Of a stretch of DNA of 34,845 bases, positions 1 through 8,538 are shown piece by piece. How positions within the stretch are numbered: position 1 is the stretch's first letter; each line of letters opens with the position of its first letter. The notes below the pieces were generated by a model. It saw nothing but the letters and a program-made list of their open reading frames with translations. It did no database searches and had not been told where the DNA came from. The position numbers were made by a program, and so were the translations under genes. Source of the stretch: an uncultured Bulleidia sp. (GTDB taxonomy: Bacteria; Bacillota_I; Bacilli_A; Erysipelotrichales; Erysipelotrichaceae); assembly GCA_934725105.1 (NCBI GenBank), contig CAKVBD010000023.1, positions 1 to 34,845 on the forward strand. The letters are read 5' to 3'.

Positions 1-61
1 GAAGTTAAGCACATCAGCGGCAAAAATAGCCTTGCGGTGAATCGAGCACGTTGCCAGGTCT
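1..61 (+). rRNA. 5S ribosomal RNA, 3' part (5' end outside the window)
   Basis: The window opens on GAAGTTAAGC, the highly conserved loop B segment of 5S rRNA, and the last bases before the T-rich run are GTTGCCAGGTC, which matches a typical 5S 3' end. About 60 nt remain of a molecule of roughly 110 nt, so the 5' part lies upstream. A 16S-23S-5S operon therefore very probably ends here. The exact 3' end is uncertain by a few bases. Confidence 0.85.
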
Positions 62-95
62 TTGCTTTTTTTTATTTATTTTTTTCTTAAATTTT

Positions 96-124
96 GGCAA
101 GAAGGCTTCTTCCTGCCTTTTTTT
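96..124 (+). terminator. Intrinsic terminator of the rRNA operon
   Basis: The stem GGCA-GAAG / CTTC-TGCC carries one A/C mismatch, closes on a GCTT tetraloop and is followed by seven T. It lies 35 nt after the 5S end, behind a further T-rich run that has no stem of its own. It separates the rRNA operon from tsaE. Confidence 0.75.
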
Positions 125-149
125 GCTTTCTTATCTTTTCATTTGGCTG

Positions 150-155
150 TATAAT
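150..155 (+). promoter_or_regulatory. -10 box of the tsaE promoter
   Basis: A perfect TATAAT sits 19 nt before the chosen tsaE start. No good -35 is visible (TTTCTT at 17 bp spacing is poor). The expected transcript would start near 162, giving a leader of about 13 nt that still contains a GAGG ribosome-binding site. Confidence 0.55.
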
Positions 156-174
156 ACCTCAGCGAGGCGAAATT

Positions 175-630
175 ATGAAAGAATTAAAGAAGATTACAAA
201 CTCTACTGAAGAAACGCATCAGTTAGGTAATGTGATAGGACAAAACGTTTCAAAGAATATGGTCATTTTATTAGATGGTGATCTTGGTGCTGGAAAAACA
301 ACATTAACACAAGGTATCGCAAAAGGACTTGGAATTAAACGCAATGTTACTTCACCAACATTTACCATTCAAAAGATCTACCATGGTGAGAAAATGAACC
401 TTTACCATATTGACGCATATCGTATGGAAGGGATTGAACAAGATCTTGGCTTTGATGAATATTTCTATGATGATGGCTTAACAGTGATTGAATGGTCACA
501 ATTCATGAAATATTTAATCCCTGAAGAATATTTAATGATTTCTATTCATTTATTAGAAAATGGTGCAAGAGAATTCTGCTTTGAAGCACATGGAAATCAG
601 TATGAAAAATTGTTGGAGGATATCAGATAA
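175..630 (+). CDS. tsaE: tRNA t6A biosynthesis ATPase TsaE
   Basis: ATPase subunit of the complex that makes N6-threonylcarbamoyladenosine at position 37 of ANN-decoding tRNAs in the cytoplasm, working with TsaB and TsaD. The 151-residue product matches the family size (about 150). The Walker A loop GDLGAGKTT is at residues 35-43, with the family's TSPTFTI segment soon after. I chose ATG 175, behind GAGG, because an upstream in-frame TTG at 94 would add 27 hydrophobic residues, would lie inside the terminator and would precede the promoter. It ends in a TAATG overlap with tsaB, so translation is coupled. It is the first gene of the tsaE-tsaB-rimI-tsaD operon, a conserved Firmicute order. Confidence 0.95.
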   Translation: MKELKKITNSTEETHQLGNVIGQNVSKNMVILLDGDLGAGKTTLTQGIAKGLGIKRNVTSPTFTIQKIYHGEKMNLYHIDAYRMEGIEQDLGFDEYFYDDGLTVIEWSQFMKYLIPEEYLMISIHLLENGAREFCFEAHGNQYEKLLEDIR

Positions 631-1229
631 TGATAACTTTATGTATGGATACAAGTCACACTTGGCTTGTTATTGGATTGATCAAAGATGATCATGTAAT
701 TGGAAAAGTACAAGAAAAGTGCTGGAAAAAACAAAGTGAAGAACTATTTCCTAGATTGATTGCATTAATGGATGAATGTCATCTACAGCCAGAAGATATT
801 GATCAGATTGTTATCTCTAAGGGACCTGGTTCTTATACTGGTGTAAGAATTGCGATGACAGTAGCAAAGGTTTTCTGTGCGATGGCTGATAAACCTATTT
901 ATACTGTATCAACATTATTACTCTATGCTGGAAAGAAAGATTGCCGCGTTGTTACGGATGCTAGAGGCAAACGTGTCTATACTTGTTTATTCAAAGATGG
1001 TAAAGCTCTAGAAGAAGAACGTGCAGTTGAAATCGAGGATCTTGAAATTGGTGACAGTAATGTTGTTGGTGATGGTGCTTTAGTTGGCAGACAAGATGAA
1101 TGGCCAGATATTGTAGACAACTTTTTAGAGTTAAAAGATGAATGGGAAAAACATGACAATGTTCATCTTGTTGTTCCTGAATATTTGAAATCTTCAGCAT
1201 CTTATTTACCACAGGAAAAGCATGATTAG
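630..1229 (+). CDS. tsaB: tRNA t6A biosynthesis protein TsaB
   Basis: Inactive ASKHA-fold paralogue of TsaD that dimerises with it and scaffolds TsaE in the t6A complex. The N-terminus reads MITLCMDTS, as in the family, and the hallmark segment KGPGSYTGVRIAM is present around residues 65-77. At 199 residues it is somewhat shorter than many TsaB proteins (220-230), the difference lying in the C-terminal lobe. A GGAGGA ribosome-binding site lies 9 nt before the start. It overlaps tsaE by one base and rimI by eight bases, consistent with one translationally coupled operon. The fourth t6A enzyme, the threonylcarbamoyl-AMP synthase TsaC/Sua5, is not in the window. Confidence 0.93.
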   Translation: MITLCMDTSHTWLVIGLIKDDHVIGKVQEKCWKKQSEELFPRLIALMDECHLQPEDIDQIVISKGPGSYTGVRIAMTVAKVFCAMADKPIYTVSTLLLYAGKKDCRVVTDARGKRVYTCLFKDGKALEEERAVEIEDLEIGDSNVVGDGALVGRQDEWPDIVDNFLELKDEWEKHDNVHLVVPEYLKSSASYLPQEKHD

Positions 1230-1650
1230 GAAAATGAGTCAAAATGATCTTGATGCGGTGAATGCAATTGAAATGCAGGCGTTTCAAGATCCATGGTCAA
1301 AACAAGATTTTATAAACGAATTAGAAAGTAATCCATATTCTTGCATCTATGTAAAAGAAATCAATGGTGAAGTTGTAGCGTATGTGGATCTTTGGATTGC
1401 ATATGAAAATGCAGAGATTGCCAATATCGCGGTAAAGAAAGAATTTCTGCATCAAGGCATTGCAAGTGAATTAATGCAATACTGTCTGCAGAAAATCCAA
1501 CAAAGCAAATGTAAAAATTTCACTTTAGAAGTTCGTGTTTCAAATATAAATGCGATAAAGCTATATGAAAAGTTTGGATTTCAGACTGTCAGTAAAAGAA
1601 AGAAATACTATGCTGATGGAGAAGATGCATATTTAATGGTTCAGCTTTAG
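1222..1650 (+). CDS. rimI: RimI-type ribosomal protein S18 alanine N-acetyltransferase
   Basis: GNAT-fold N-acetyltransferase, presumed to acetylate the N-terminal alanine of ribosomal protein S18; homologues can also act on other N-termini. The 142-residue product has the usual RimI start (MIRKMSQNDLDAV), the acetyl-CoA loop HQGIAS near residues 75-80, and the C-terminal NINAIKLYEKFGF segment typical of the family. I prefer ATG 1222, which overlaps the end of tsaB by 8 nt behind AGGAAAAG, over an internal ATG at 1234, because the first strand of the fold begins with the IRKM residues. Its place between tsaB and tsaD is the classic Firmicute arrangement. The substrate is inferred from family and position. 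Confidence 0.88.
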   Translation: MIRKMSQNDLDAVNAIEMQAFQDPWSKQDFINELESNPYSCIYVKEINGEVVAYVDLWIAYENAEIANIAVKKEFLHQGIASELMQYCLQKIQQSKCKNFTLEVRVSNINAIKLYEKFGFQTVSKRKKYYADGEDAYLMVQL

Positions 1651-1661
1651 GAGAGAATACT

Positions 1662-2678
1662 ATGACAATGTTATTAGCACTAGAAAGCAGTTGTGATGAA
1701 ACTGCTTGTGCCATTGTAAAAGATGGAAAAGAAATATTATCAAACATTGTATCTTCACAGATCAATGTACATACACAATATGGCGGTGTCGTTCCAGAAG
1801 TAGCCAGCAGAATCCATGTTGAAAATATCAGTACTGTCATTACAGAAGCAATGAAGCAGGCAAATGTAACAATGGATGATATTGATGCGATCACATTTAC
1901 ACAAGGCCCAGGACTCATTGGATCTTTGCATGTAGGTGTACAGGCTGCAAAAACACTCGCATGGCAATTTCATAAGCCACTCGTACCTGTAAACCATATG
2001 ACAGGACATATTTATGCAAACCGTTTTGCTTTAGATCATGATTTACAGTTTCCACTGCTTGCATTAGTTATCAGTGGCGGCCATTCACAACTTGTCTGGA
2101 TGGAAACGGAATATGATTTCAAAGTGATTGGTGAAACAAGAGATGATGCTATTGGTGAAGCATATGATAAAGTATCTAGAGTACTTGGTACAGGTTATCC
2201 AGGTGGCCCAGTCATTGATAAGATGGCAAAGAGTGGAAAAGAACATTACCATTTACCTACACCAAAGGTAGATAGTCCTTATGACTTCTCATTTTCAGGT
2301 TTGAAGACAGCAGTTCTTCAATTGATTCAAAGAGAAGAAAAAGCAGGCAACCCAATCATCAAAGAAGATGTTGCGTATGCTTTCCAGGAAACAGCCTTAG
2401 GTTTGATGGTTTCTAAGACAATGAACGCAGTTAAAAATCTGCAGCCAAAGATGGTTGTGACTGCTGGTGGTGTTGCGGCAAACTCTAGATTAAGAGTCAT
2501 GTTAGAGGAAGAAATGAAGAAATATCCTTCCATTGAATTATCACAGCCACCAATCAAGTATTGTACAGACAATGCATCTATGATTGGTGCGACAGGATAT
2601 GTCGCATATAAAAACGGTATTCGTGGTGGATTTGATGTTTCAGCAGATCCATCATTGCCAATGCCAGGAGAAGAATAA
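1662..2678 (+). CDS. tsaD: tRNA N6-adenosine threonylcarbamoyltransferase TsaD
   Basis: Catalytic subunit that transfers the threonylcarbamoyl group from TC-AMP to A37 of tRNA. The ASKHA metalloenzyme signature is complete: LALESSCDETACAIV at the N-terminus, the metal-binding HMTGH at residues 112-116, VISGGHSQLV, and the C-terminal GGVAANSRLR. The 338-residue length is normal. An AGGAG site lies 8 nt before the ATG; a second ATG two codons later is possible but less well spaced. It is the last gene of the t6A operon. Its stop codon lies inside the left arm of the terminator hairpin, so the operon ends with almost no 3' untranslated region. Confidence 0.96.
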   Translation: MTMLLALESSCDETACAIVKDGKEILSNIVSSQINVHTQYGGVVPEVASRIHVENISTVITEAMKQANVTMDDIDAITFTQGPGLIGSLHVGVQAAKTLAWQFHKPLVPVNHMTGHIYANRFALDHDLQFPLLALVISGGHSQLVWMETEYDFKVIGETRDDAIGEAYDKVSRVLGTGYPGGPVIDKMAKSGKEHYHLPTPKVDSPYDFSFSGLKTAVLQLIQREEKAGNPIIKEDVAYAFQETALGLMVSKTMNAVKNLQPKMVVTAGGVAANSRLRVMLEEEMKKYPSIELSQPPIKYCTDNASMIGATGYVAYKNGIRGGFDVSADPSLPMPGEE

Positions 2679-2699
2679 TATTAAAATTATTCTTTTTTT
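2671..2699 (+). terminator. Intrinsic terminator after tsaD
   Basis: A perfect 9-bp stem (AAGAATAAT / ATTATTCTT) around a 6-nt loop runs into seven T. The tsaD stop codon sits in the left arm. Confidence 0.8.
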
Positions 2700-2726
2700 C
2701 ACAAACTATCTTTTCGGTGTTAAAAT
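2698..2726 (+). promoter_or_regulatory. rex promoter (extended -10)
   Basis: TTCACA, a 17-bp spacer and TAAAAT, with TG one base before the -10 box (an extended -10). The -35 begins in the T-run of the tsaD terminator. Predicted start is near 2733, a leader of about 12 nt holding the AGGTGA site. I saw no convincing full Rex operator palindrome here, so autoregulation cannot be claimed. Confidence 0.6.
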
Positions 2727-2744
2727 AGTATATAGGTGATTACT

Positions 2745-3368
2745 ATGACAACAGAAAGAAAAGTACCAAAAGCAACATTACAAAGATATCCAGTTTATTT
2801 AAAAGCACTTAGAAAATTAAAAGCAGATGGCGAAACAAAAATCATGTCTCGTCAGCTAGCCGATTATGTTTCCATTGAATCCACAACAATTCGTAGAGAT
2901 TTCTCATTCCTTGGAAGTTTAGGAAAACAAGGGTATGGATATAACGTTGATGATCTGATTAAAATATTCTCAGATGAATTGGGCGTGAACTTTGATGAAA
3001 AAATCGTATTGATTGGTGCAGGTAACTTAGGAAAAGCATTACTAAACTACAATAAATGGAACCATGTCGTTGGTGAAATTGTATGTGCGTTTGATTTAGT
3101 ACCAGAAAAAGTAACAGGTGCTTCCGTACCTGTCTATGCTTTAAAAGATATCAAGGAAAAGCTGCCAAAAGGATGTAGAATTGCAATCCTATGTATTTCA
3201 CAAGATGTACAGAATACAGTTGACCTTTTGGTAGATTCTGGTATAAAGGGATTTGTAAGTTTTGCGGTAGACCATTTTTCTGTTCCGCAAGGAGTATATG
3301 TAAAACAAGTAGATGTTGTTAGTAGTATACAAGAGCTTGTGTTTGAAACAAACTCTATGAAAGATTAA
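2745..3368 (+). CDS. rex: Redox-sensing transcriptional repressor Rex
   Basis: Senses the NADH/NAD+ ratio and represses fermentation and NAD-regenerating genes when NADH is low. The 207-residue product has an N-terminal winged helix (MSRQLADYV, then TTIRRDFSFLGSLGKQGYGY as recognition region, residues about 34-66) and a Rossmann domain with GAGNLG at residues 91-96. The domain-swap helix is at the C-terminus. ATG 2745 is chosen behind AGGTGA; an in-frame GTG at 2736 overlaps that site. Rex beside the t6A genes and a YdiF-type ABC-F gene matches the Bacillus subtilis neighbourhood. asnS follows after 20 nt with no terminator, so the two are probably cotranscribed. Confidence 0.95.
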   Translation: MTTERKVPKATLQRYPVYLKALRKLKADGETKIMSRQLADYVSIESTTIRRDFSFLGSLGKQGYGYNVDDLIKIFSDELGVNFDEKIVLIGAGNLGKALLNYNKWNHVVGEIVCAFDLVPEKVTGASVPVYALKDIKEKLPKGCRIAILCISQDVQNTVDLLVDSGIKGFVSFAVDHFSVPQGVYVKQVDVVSSIQELVFETNSMKD

Positions 3369-3388
3369 AGAAGTAAGGGGAATTGATT

Positions 3389-4786
3389 ATGCCAACAGAA
3401 ATGAGTATTCGTGAGTTATATGGACTCACTTCAACAGGAACACAATATGAAAAGGACCAGATTGAATATGTTCAGCTGCAGGGTTGGGTTCGTTCAAATA
3501 GATCTGGTAAGAATGTATCTTTTATTGCGTTAAATGATGGAACTTACTATCAGAATGCACAGATCGTTTATACTGCTGATACATTAACAAATTATGACGA
3601 AGTCAGCAAGTATTTAACAGGTACAGCAATCTCCGTCATTGGTAAGCTGGAAATTACCCCAGATGCAAAGCAGCCATTTGAAATCCAGGCAACTGAAATC
3701 AACCTGGAAGGTGCCTGTGATTCAACATATCCATTGCAGAAGAAGAGACATTCTTTTGAATATTTAAGAGAAATTGGTCATTTAAGACCTCGTACAAATA
3801 CATTCTCAGCTGTATTTAGAGTTAGAAGTGCTCTTGCAATGGCAATTCATACATTCTTCCAGGAACAGGGATTTGTATATGTACATACACCAGAAATTAC
3901 AGGAGCAGATGCTGAAGGTGCTGGTGAAACATTCACAGTTACAACAAGAGAAGATGGTAAGTATGAAGAAGATTTTTTCGGCAAGCATGCTTCTTTAACT
4001 GTATCTGGTCAGTTGCAGGCAGAAGCATTTGCATTAGCATTCAGAGATGTTTATACATTCGGTCCAACATTCAGAGCTGAAAATTCTAACACAACAAACC
4101 ATTTAGCTGAGTTCTGGATGATTGAACCAGAAATGGCATTTGCTGATCTTGCATATAACATGGATGTCATTGAAGATATGATCAAGTACTGTATTGATTA
4201 TGTTTATGAAACATGTCCAGAAGAAATGAAGTTCTTCAATGAAAGAATCGATACAACTTTACAGGAAAGATTAAACCATGTTCGTAACAGTGAATTTAGA
4301 AGAATGCCTTATACAGAAGGTATTGAAATCTTAAAGAAAGCTGTTGAAGACGGTGTAAAGTTTGAAAATTCAAAGATTGAATGGGGCATGGATCTCATGA
4401 CAGAACATGAAAGATATCTTACAGAAAAGGTTGTTAAGGGTCCTGTATTCTTAACAGACTATCCAAAGGATATCAAGGCATTCTATATGAGACAAAATGA
4501 TGATGGCAAGACAGTCGCTGCAGTTGACTGCTTAGTACCTGGCGTTGGAGAACTTGTTGGTGGTTCTCAGCGTGAAGAAAGACTTGAAGTTCTTGAAGCA
4601 CGTATGGATGAACTTGGAATGAACAAGGAACATTACAAATGGTATCTTGATTTAAGAAGATATGGTGGATGCCAGCACGCTGGATTCGGTCTTGGATTTG
4701 AAAGACTTGTTATGTATATCACAGGTATGGAAAACATCCGTGATGTCATTCCATTCGCAAGAACACCTAGAAATTTAAATTTCTAA
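3389..4786 (+). CDS. asnS: Asparaginyl-tRNA synthetase
   Basis: Charges tRNA-Asn with asparagine in the cytoplasm. Residues about 25-115 form the OB-fold anticodon-binding domain (VQLQGWVRSNR), followed by a class IIb catalytic core. Motif 2 is around FGPTFRAENSNT and motif 3 is GFGLGFERLVMY near the C-terminus. The 465-residue length is typical of bacterial AsnRS. The segment TFRAENSNTTNHLAEFWMI and the absence of the AspRS insertion favour AsnRS over AspRS. The start ATG 3389 follows AAGGGGAA; an upstream in-frame TTG at 3383 is too close to that site. It lies 20 nt behind rex and ends in a strong terminator. Confidence 0.95.
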   Translation: MPTEMSIRELYGLTSTGTQYEKDQIEYVQLQGWVRSNRSGKNVSFIALNDGTYYQNAQIVYTADTLTNYDEVSKYLTGTAISVIGKLEITPDAKQPFEIQATEINLEGACDSTYPLQKKRHSFEYLREIGHLRPRTNTFSAVFRVRSALAMAIHTFFQEQGFVYVHTPEITGADAEGAGETFTVTTREDGKYEEDFFGKHASLTVSGQLQAEAFALAFRDVYTFGPTFRAENSNTTNHLAEFWMIEPEMAFADLAYNMDVIEDMIKYCIDYVYETCPEEMKFFNERIDTTLQERLNHVRNSEFRRMPYTEGIEILKKAVEDGVKFENSKIEWGMDLMTEHERYLTEKVVKGPVFLTDYPKDIKAFYMRQNDDGKTVAAVDCLVPGVGELVGGSQREERLEVLEARMDELGMNKEHYKWYLDLRRYGGCQHAGFGLGFERLVMYITGMENIRDVIPFARTPRNLNF

Positions 4787-4798
4787 TCATAAATAGAC

Positions 4799-4830
4799 AA
4801 GGGATGGAACAAAACTTCCATTCCTTTTTT
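4799..4830 (+). terminator. Intrinsic terminator between asnS and the ABC-F gene
   Basis: An 11-bp stem (AAGGGATGGAA / TTCCATTCCTT, one G-T pair) around a 6-nt CAAAAC loop, then T. The GGAG ribosome-binding site of the next gene begins on the first base after the T-run, so terminator and translation start are fused. No separate promoter is evident for the next gene. Confidence 0.85.
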
Positions 4831-4840
4831 GGAGAAAAAT

Positions 4841-6706
4841 ATGTTATATCAAATTTCAAAAGCTTCAAAGTATTATGGTGCAGATACTGTATTTGAAGAT
4901 ATTAATTTTGAAATCAAAGGAAATGAAAAGATTGCACTTGTTGGAAGAAATGGCTGTGGAAAAACAACATTTTTAAGATGCATGTGTGGTGAAGAAAACT
5001 TTGATAAAGGGATAATCAATATGCAAAATGGAACACGTATTGGTTACCTTGCACAGAAAGTACTTGAACATGATGACTGGACTGTGGAACAAGAATTAAT
5101 GACAATTTATGAGCCTTTATTTGCTTTACAAAAGAAAATGAATGCTTTAGAAGAACAAATGGCAACAGATTATTCTGAAAAAATCATGATGCAATATGCA
5201 CAGATGCAGGAACAGTTTGAAGCAATGAATGGCTATAACTGGCAGTCTGAAATGAATACTGTTTTTACAAAATTTGGATTTTCTTTAGAAGATCTCAATA
5301 AAACAATTGGTACATTTTCAGGTGGTCAGAAAACAAGAGTTGCATTTGTTAGATTGTTGTTGAGTAAACCAGATATCTTATTGCTTGATGAACCTACAAA
5401 CCATTTAGATATTGATGCAATTGAATGGCTGGAAGGATATGTGAAAAACTATCCAAAGGCTGTTGTGATTGTATCACACGATAGAATGTTCTTAGATCAT
5501 ACAGTAGAAGTTGTCTACAATATGGAATACGGAAAGATGAAGCGCTATGCAGGTAACTATTCCTCATTCACAATTCAAAGAGACAATGATCTGGAACGTC
5601 AGCAGAATGCTTATCAGCGTCAGCAGAAAGATATTGAACGTTTACAGCAGTTGATTGAAAAGTTCAGATACAAAAAGAATAAGGCAGCATTTGCACAATC
5701 AAAGATCAAGTATTTAGATCGTATGGAAAAACTATCCGTTGATCAGGCAGATACAAAAACATTCCATGCACACTTCACTCCAGCAATCAAAGGTGGAGAA
5801 AAGGTTTTGGAAACAGATCACTTAAAGATTGGCTATGATCATGTATTGACAGATGTAACGATGAAGATGCGACGTGGTGATCGTATCGCTATTATCGGTC
5901 CAAATGGAACTGGGAAATCAACATTTGTGAAAACATTGATGGATATCATTCCTTCGTTAGGAGGATCCTATCTATTTGGTCATCAAATTGAAAAAGGTTA
6001 TTTTGATCAGCAGTTAGCACAATTCTCATCTGGTAAAACAGTTTTAGAAGAATTATGGGATGAACATCCAGACTTAGATCGCACAGAAGTCAGAAGTGTA
6101 TTAGGACAGTTTTTATTCAGTGCAGATGATGTATTTAAATCTGTAGATGTTTTATCAGGTGGCGAAAAAGTGCGTTTATCTTTTGCTAAACTGTTATTGG
6201 AACATGCGAATCTTTTGATTCTCGATGAACCTACAAACCATCTGGATATTCCTGGAAAAGAAGCTTTGGAAGAATCCTTAAAAGACTTTACAGGCTCTAT
6301 CTTGTTTGTTTCTCATGATCGTTACTTTATTCAGCAGCTAGCGACTGGTTTAATTCGCTTTGAAGATGGAAAAGCAGAGTTTATCGATCAGACATATGAT
6401 GAATATATGCAAAGTGAAGATGCAAAACCTGTTTTATCAAGCTCACATGAAGAGGAAAAACAAGTAACTTCTGAGGCAACACGAAGACAGATTTCACCAG
6501 AAGCAAGGAAAAGAGAACTCGCAAAACTGGAAAAACAGATTGAAGAAAAAGAAGCAGAACTCGAAGATATGCGTGCATTACGCTTTGAACCAGAATACTA
6601 TCAGGACTATACAAAGATGAATGCACTGGATCAGGATATTGATGATATCCACAATGAAATTGCACATCTGGAAAAGAAATGGGAAGAATTGATGGAAGAA
6701 ATGTAG
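4841..6706 (+). CDS. ABC-F family ATPase, YdiF-like
   Basis: Soluble tandem ABC ATPase without membrane segments, of the ABC-F class that binds the ribosomal E site. The 621 residues comprise a first ABC domain (Walker A GRNGCGKT at 35-42, signature FSGGQKTR, Walker B then DEPTNHLD), an interdomain linker rich in Gln and Arg (QRQQKDIERLQQ region), a second ABC domain (GPNGTGKST, LSGGEKVR, DEPTNHLDI) and an acidic and basic C-terminal coiled coil of about 70 residues. The coiled coil and the position beside the t6A genes and rex point to YdiF, a housekeeping ABC-F, rather than to an antibiotic-resistance type. Start ATG 4841 lies 6 nt after GGAG. Transcription seems to depend on read-through of the asnS terminator. 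Confidence 0.85.
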   Translation: MLYQISKASKYYGADTVFEDINFEIKGNEKIALVGRNGCGKTTFLRCMCGEENFDKGIINMQNGTRIGYLAQKVLEHDDWTVEQELMTIYEPLFALQKKMNALEEQMATDYSEKIMMQYAQMQEQFEAMNGYNWQSEMNTVFTKFGFSLEDLNKTIGTFSGGQKTRVAFVRLLLSKPDILLLDEPTNHLDIDAIEWLEGYVKNYPKAVVIVSHDRMFLDHTVEVVYNMEYGKMKRYAGNYSSFTIQRDNDLERQQNAYQRQQKDIERLQQLIEKFRYKKNKAAFAQSKIKYLDRMEKLSVDQADTKTFHAHFTPAIKGGEKVLETDHLKIGYDHVLTDVTMKMRRGDRIAIIGPNGTGKSTFVKTLMDIIPSLGGSYLFGHQIEKGYFDQQLAQFSSGKTVLEELWDEHPDLDRTEVRSVLGQFLFSADDVFKSVDVLSGGEKVRLSFAKLLLEHANLLILDEPTNHLDIPGKEALEESLKDFTGSILFVSHDRYFIQQLATGLIRFEDGKAEFIDQTYDEYMQSEDAKPVLSSSHEEEKQVTSEATRRQISPEARKRELAKLEKQIEEKEAELEDMRALRFEPEYYQDYTKMNALDQDIDDIHNEIAHLEKKWEELMEEM

Positions 6707-6715
6707 TTCTTTCTA

Positions 6716-6744
6716 TTTACGATAATCACAAAATGCATTAAAAT
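6716..6744 (+). promoter_or_regulatory. Promoter of the PPi-phosphofructokinase gene
   Basis: TTTACG, exactly 17 bp, TAAAAT. Predicted transcription start is near 6751, with a 23-nt leader carrying AAAGGAG. Confidence 0.6.
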
Positions 6745-6773
6745 TTGTTTGTTTGAAAAGGAGAAAAAAGAAA

Positions 6774-8441
6774 ATGAATATTTCACCATTACAAGCTGAA
6801 AGATTAAAGTATGCTCCAAAATTACCTGGCATGCTAAGAAACGGTATTTCAGAAATCTGCGTTAAGGAAGGCGAAGCAACACAGTCTGTTGCAGATCAGG
6901 AAAAGATCAAGGCTTTATTCCCTAACACATATGGAGAAAAGGAAATCACATTTGAAAAGGGTGCAAACACATCTGCAGCTAAGAAGCAGGTTGTTGGTGT
7001 TATCCTCTCTGGTGGACAGGCACCTGGCGGACACAACGTTGTTTGTGGTCTATATGATGCTTTAAAGGCAACAAGTGCTGAAAATGTACTTTATGGATTT
7101 AAGAATGGTCCAAGTGGATTATTAGATGATGACTATGTAGAATTCAATGATGAATTCATCAACCAGTATAGAAATACAGGTGGATTTGATATCATCGGTT
7201 CTGGTAGAACAAAGCTTGAAACAGAAGAACAGTTCGCAGTAGCTGCAGAAGTATGCAAGAAGCATGGTATTACAGCTATCGTTATCATCGGTGGTGATGA
7301 CTCAAATACAAACGCTGCAGTATTAGCAGAATACTTTGCTGCACACAACACAGGTGTTCAGGTTATCGGTTGCCCTAAGACAATCGATGGTGACCTTAAG
7401 AACGAAGATATCGAATGTTCTTTCGGTTTCGATACAGCTACAAAGACATATAGCGAAGTTATCGGTAACATTGAAAGAGATGCTAACTCTGCTAAGAAGT
7501 ATTGGCATTTCATCAAGGTTATGGGACGTTCTGCTTCTCACGTAGCTCTTGAATGTGCTCTTGAAACACAGCCAAACATCTGCTTGATTTCTGAAGAAGT
7601 TGCTGCTAAGAAGATGTCTTTAGCTTCTATTGCTGACTATATTGCTGATAGTGTTGCTGCTAGAAGCGAAAAGGGTATGAACTTTGGTGTTGCAATTATT
7701 CCTGAAGGTGTTGTTGAATTCGTTCCTGAATTCTCAGTATTAATCGGAGAAATCAATGAATTATTAGCTGGTAGCAAGGCTGATGAATTCAATGCATTAC
7801 CTACATGGAAAGATAAGTATGCATTCATCGAAAAGGGATTAACAGCTGAATCTATGGCAGTATTTGCTATTCTTCCTGAAACAATCCAGCAGCAGTTATT
7901 CTTAGAAAGAGACCCACACGGAAACGTACAGGTTTCATTAATTGAATCTGAAAAGTTATTCTCTGCTCTTGTAAAGGCTAACCTGGAAGAAAGAAGAAAG
8001 AACGGAAAGTTCAATGGTAAGTTCAATGCATTACACCACTTCTTCGGTTATGAAGGAAGATGTGCATTCCCATCTAACTTCGATGCTGACTACTGCTATT
8101 CCTTAGGTTACAATGCATTCATGCTCATCCAGTATGGATACAATGGATACCTCTCCAAGATTTCTAATCTTTCTAAGCCAGCTGAAGAATGGGTAGCTGG
8201 TGGTATGCCAATCACTAAGATGATGAACATGGAAAGAAGACATGGTGAAGATAAGCCAGTTATCAGAAAGGCTCTTGTTGAATTAGATGGTGCTCCATTC
8301 AAGTACTTTGAAGCACATAGAGCTGAATGGTCTGTTGAAACAGCTTATACTTATCCAGGTGCTATCCAGTACTATGGACCAAGTGAAGTTTGTGACCTCA
8401 CAACAAGAACTCTTGCTCTTGAAAAGGGTTTGATGAAGTAA
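6774..8441 (+). CDS. PPi-dependent phosphofructokinase (diphosphate-fructose-6-phosphate 1-phosphotransferase)
   Basis: Reversibly phosphorylates fructose 6-phosphate with pyrophosphate in glycolysis and gluconeogenesis. The 555-residue product belongs to the long, plant-beta-like group of PFK. GGQAPGGHN at residues 80-88 is the phosphate-donor loop. GGDDS at 173-177 carries the second Asp that, in this family, blocks ATP and marks PPi use. PKTIDGD at 201-207 holds the catalytic Asp and MGRSASH at 250-256 the substrate-binding residues. Start ATG 6774 follows AAAGGAG; the in-frame TTG at 6753 precedes that site. Lysine is almost always AAG and many Asn and Phe codons end in C, unlike most neighbours, which suggests high expression. 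It is a single-gene unit with its own promoter and terminator. Confidence 0.92.
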   Translation: MNISPLQAERLKYAPKLPGMLRNGISEICVKEGEATQSVADQEKIKALFPNTYGEKEITFEKGANTSAAKKQVVGVILSGGQAPGGHNVVCGLYDALKATSAENVLYGFKNGPSGLLDDDYVEFNDEFINQYRNTGGFDIIGSGRTKLETEEQFAVAAEVCKKHGITAIVIIGGDDSNTNAAVLAEYFAAHNTGVQVIGCPKTIDGDLKNEDIECSFGFDTATKTYSEVIGNIERDANSAKKYWHFIKVMGRSASHVALECALETQPNICLISEEVAAKKMSLASIADYIADSVAARSEKGMNFGVAIIPEGVVEFVPEFSVLIGEINELLAGSKADEFNALPTWKDKYAFIEKGLTAESMAVFAILPETIQQQLFLERDPHGNVQVSLIESEKLFSALVKANLEERRKNGKFNGKFNALHHFFGYEGRCAFPSNFDADYCYSLGYNAFMLIQYGYNGYLSKISNLSKPAEEWVAGGMPITKMMNMERRHGEDKPVIRKALVELDGAPFKYFEAHRAEWSVETAYTYPGAIQYYGPSEVCDLTTRTLALEKGLMK

Positions 8442-8455
8442 TCATTTCTATTTGA

Positions 8456-8486
8456 AGACTTTAGGGTGTTCCTAGAGTCTTTTTTT
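8456..8486 (+). terminator. Intrinsic terminator after the phosphofructokinase gene
   Basis: A 10-bp stem (AGACTTTAGG / CCTAGAGTCT, one wobble pair), a 5-nt loop and seven T. Confidence 0.88.
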
Positions 8487-8538
8487 AATGCGCGAAAAAA
8501 ACATATTTCACTCTAGGAGGAGAAGCATCAAATAGCAC

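Noticed and set aside
94..174. An N-terminal hydrophobic extension of TsaE starting at TTG 94
   Set aside because: It lies within the rRNA terminator and upstream of the tsaE -10 box, and it adds 27 residues not found in TsaE.
2698..2740. A Rex operator in the rex promoter
   Set aside because: Only loose half-sites (TTCACA, TGTTAA) are present; no full palindrome of the Rex type.
8515..8520. A perfect AGGAGG in the gap between the phosphofructokinase and MerR genes
   Set aside because: No usable start codon with an open frame follows at proper spacing; it is 60 nt from the MerR ATG. Probably chance or a relic.
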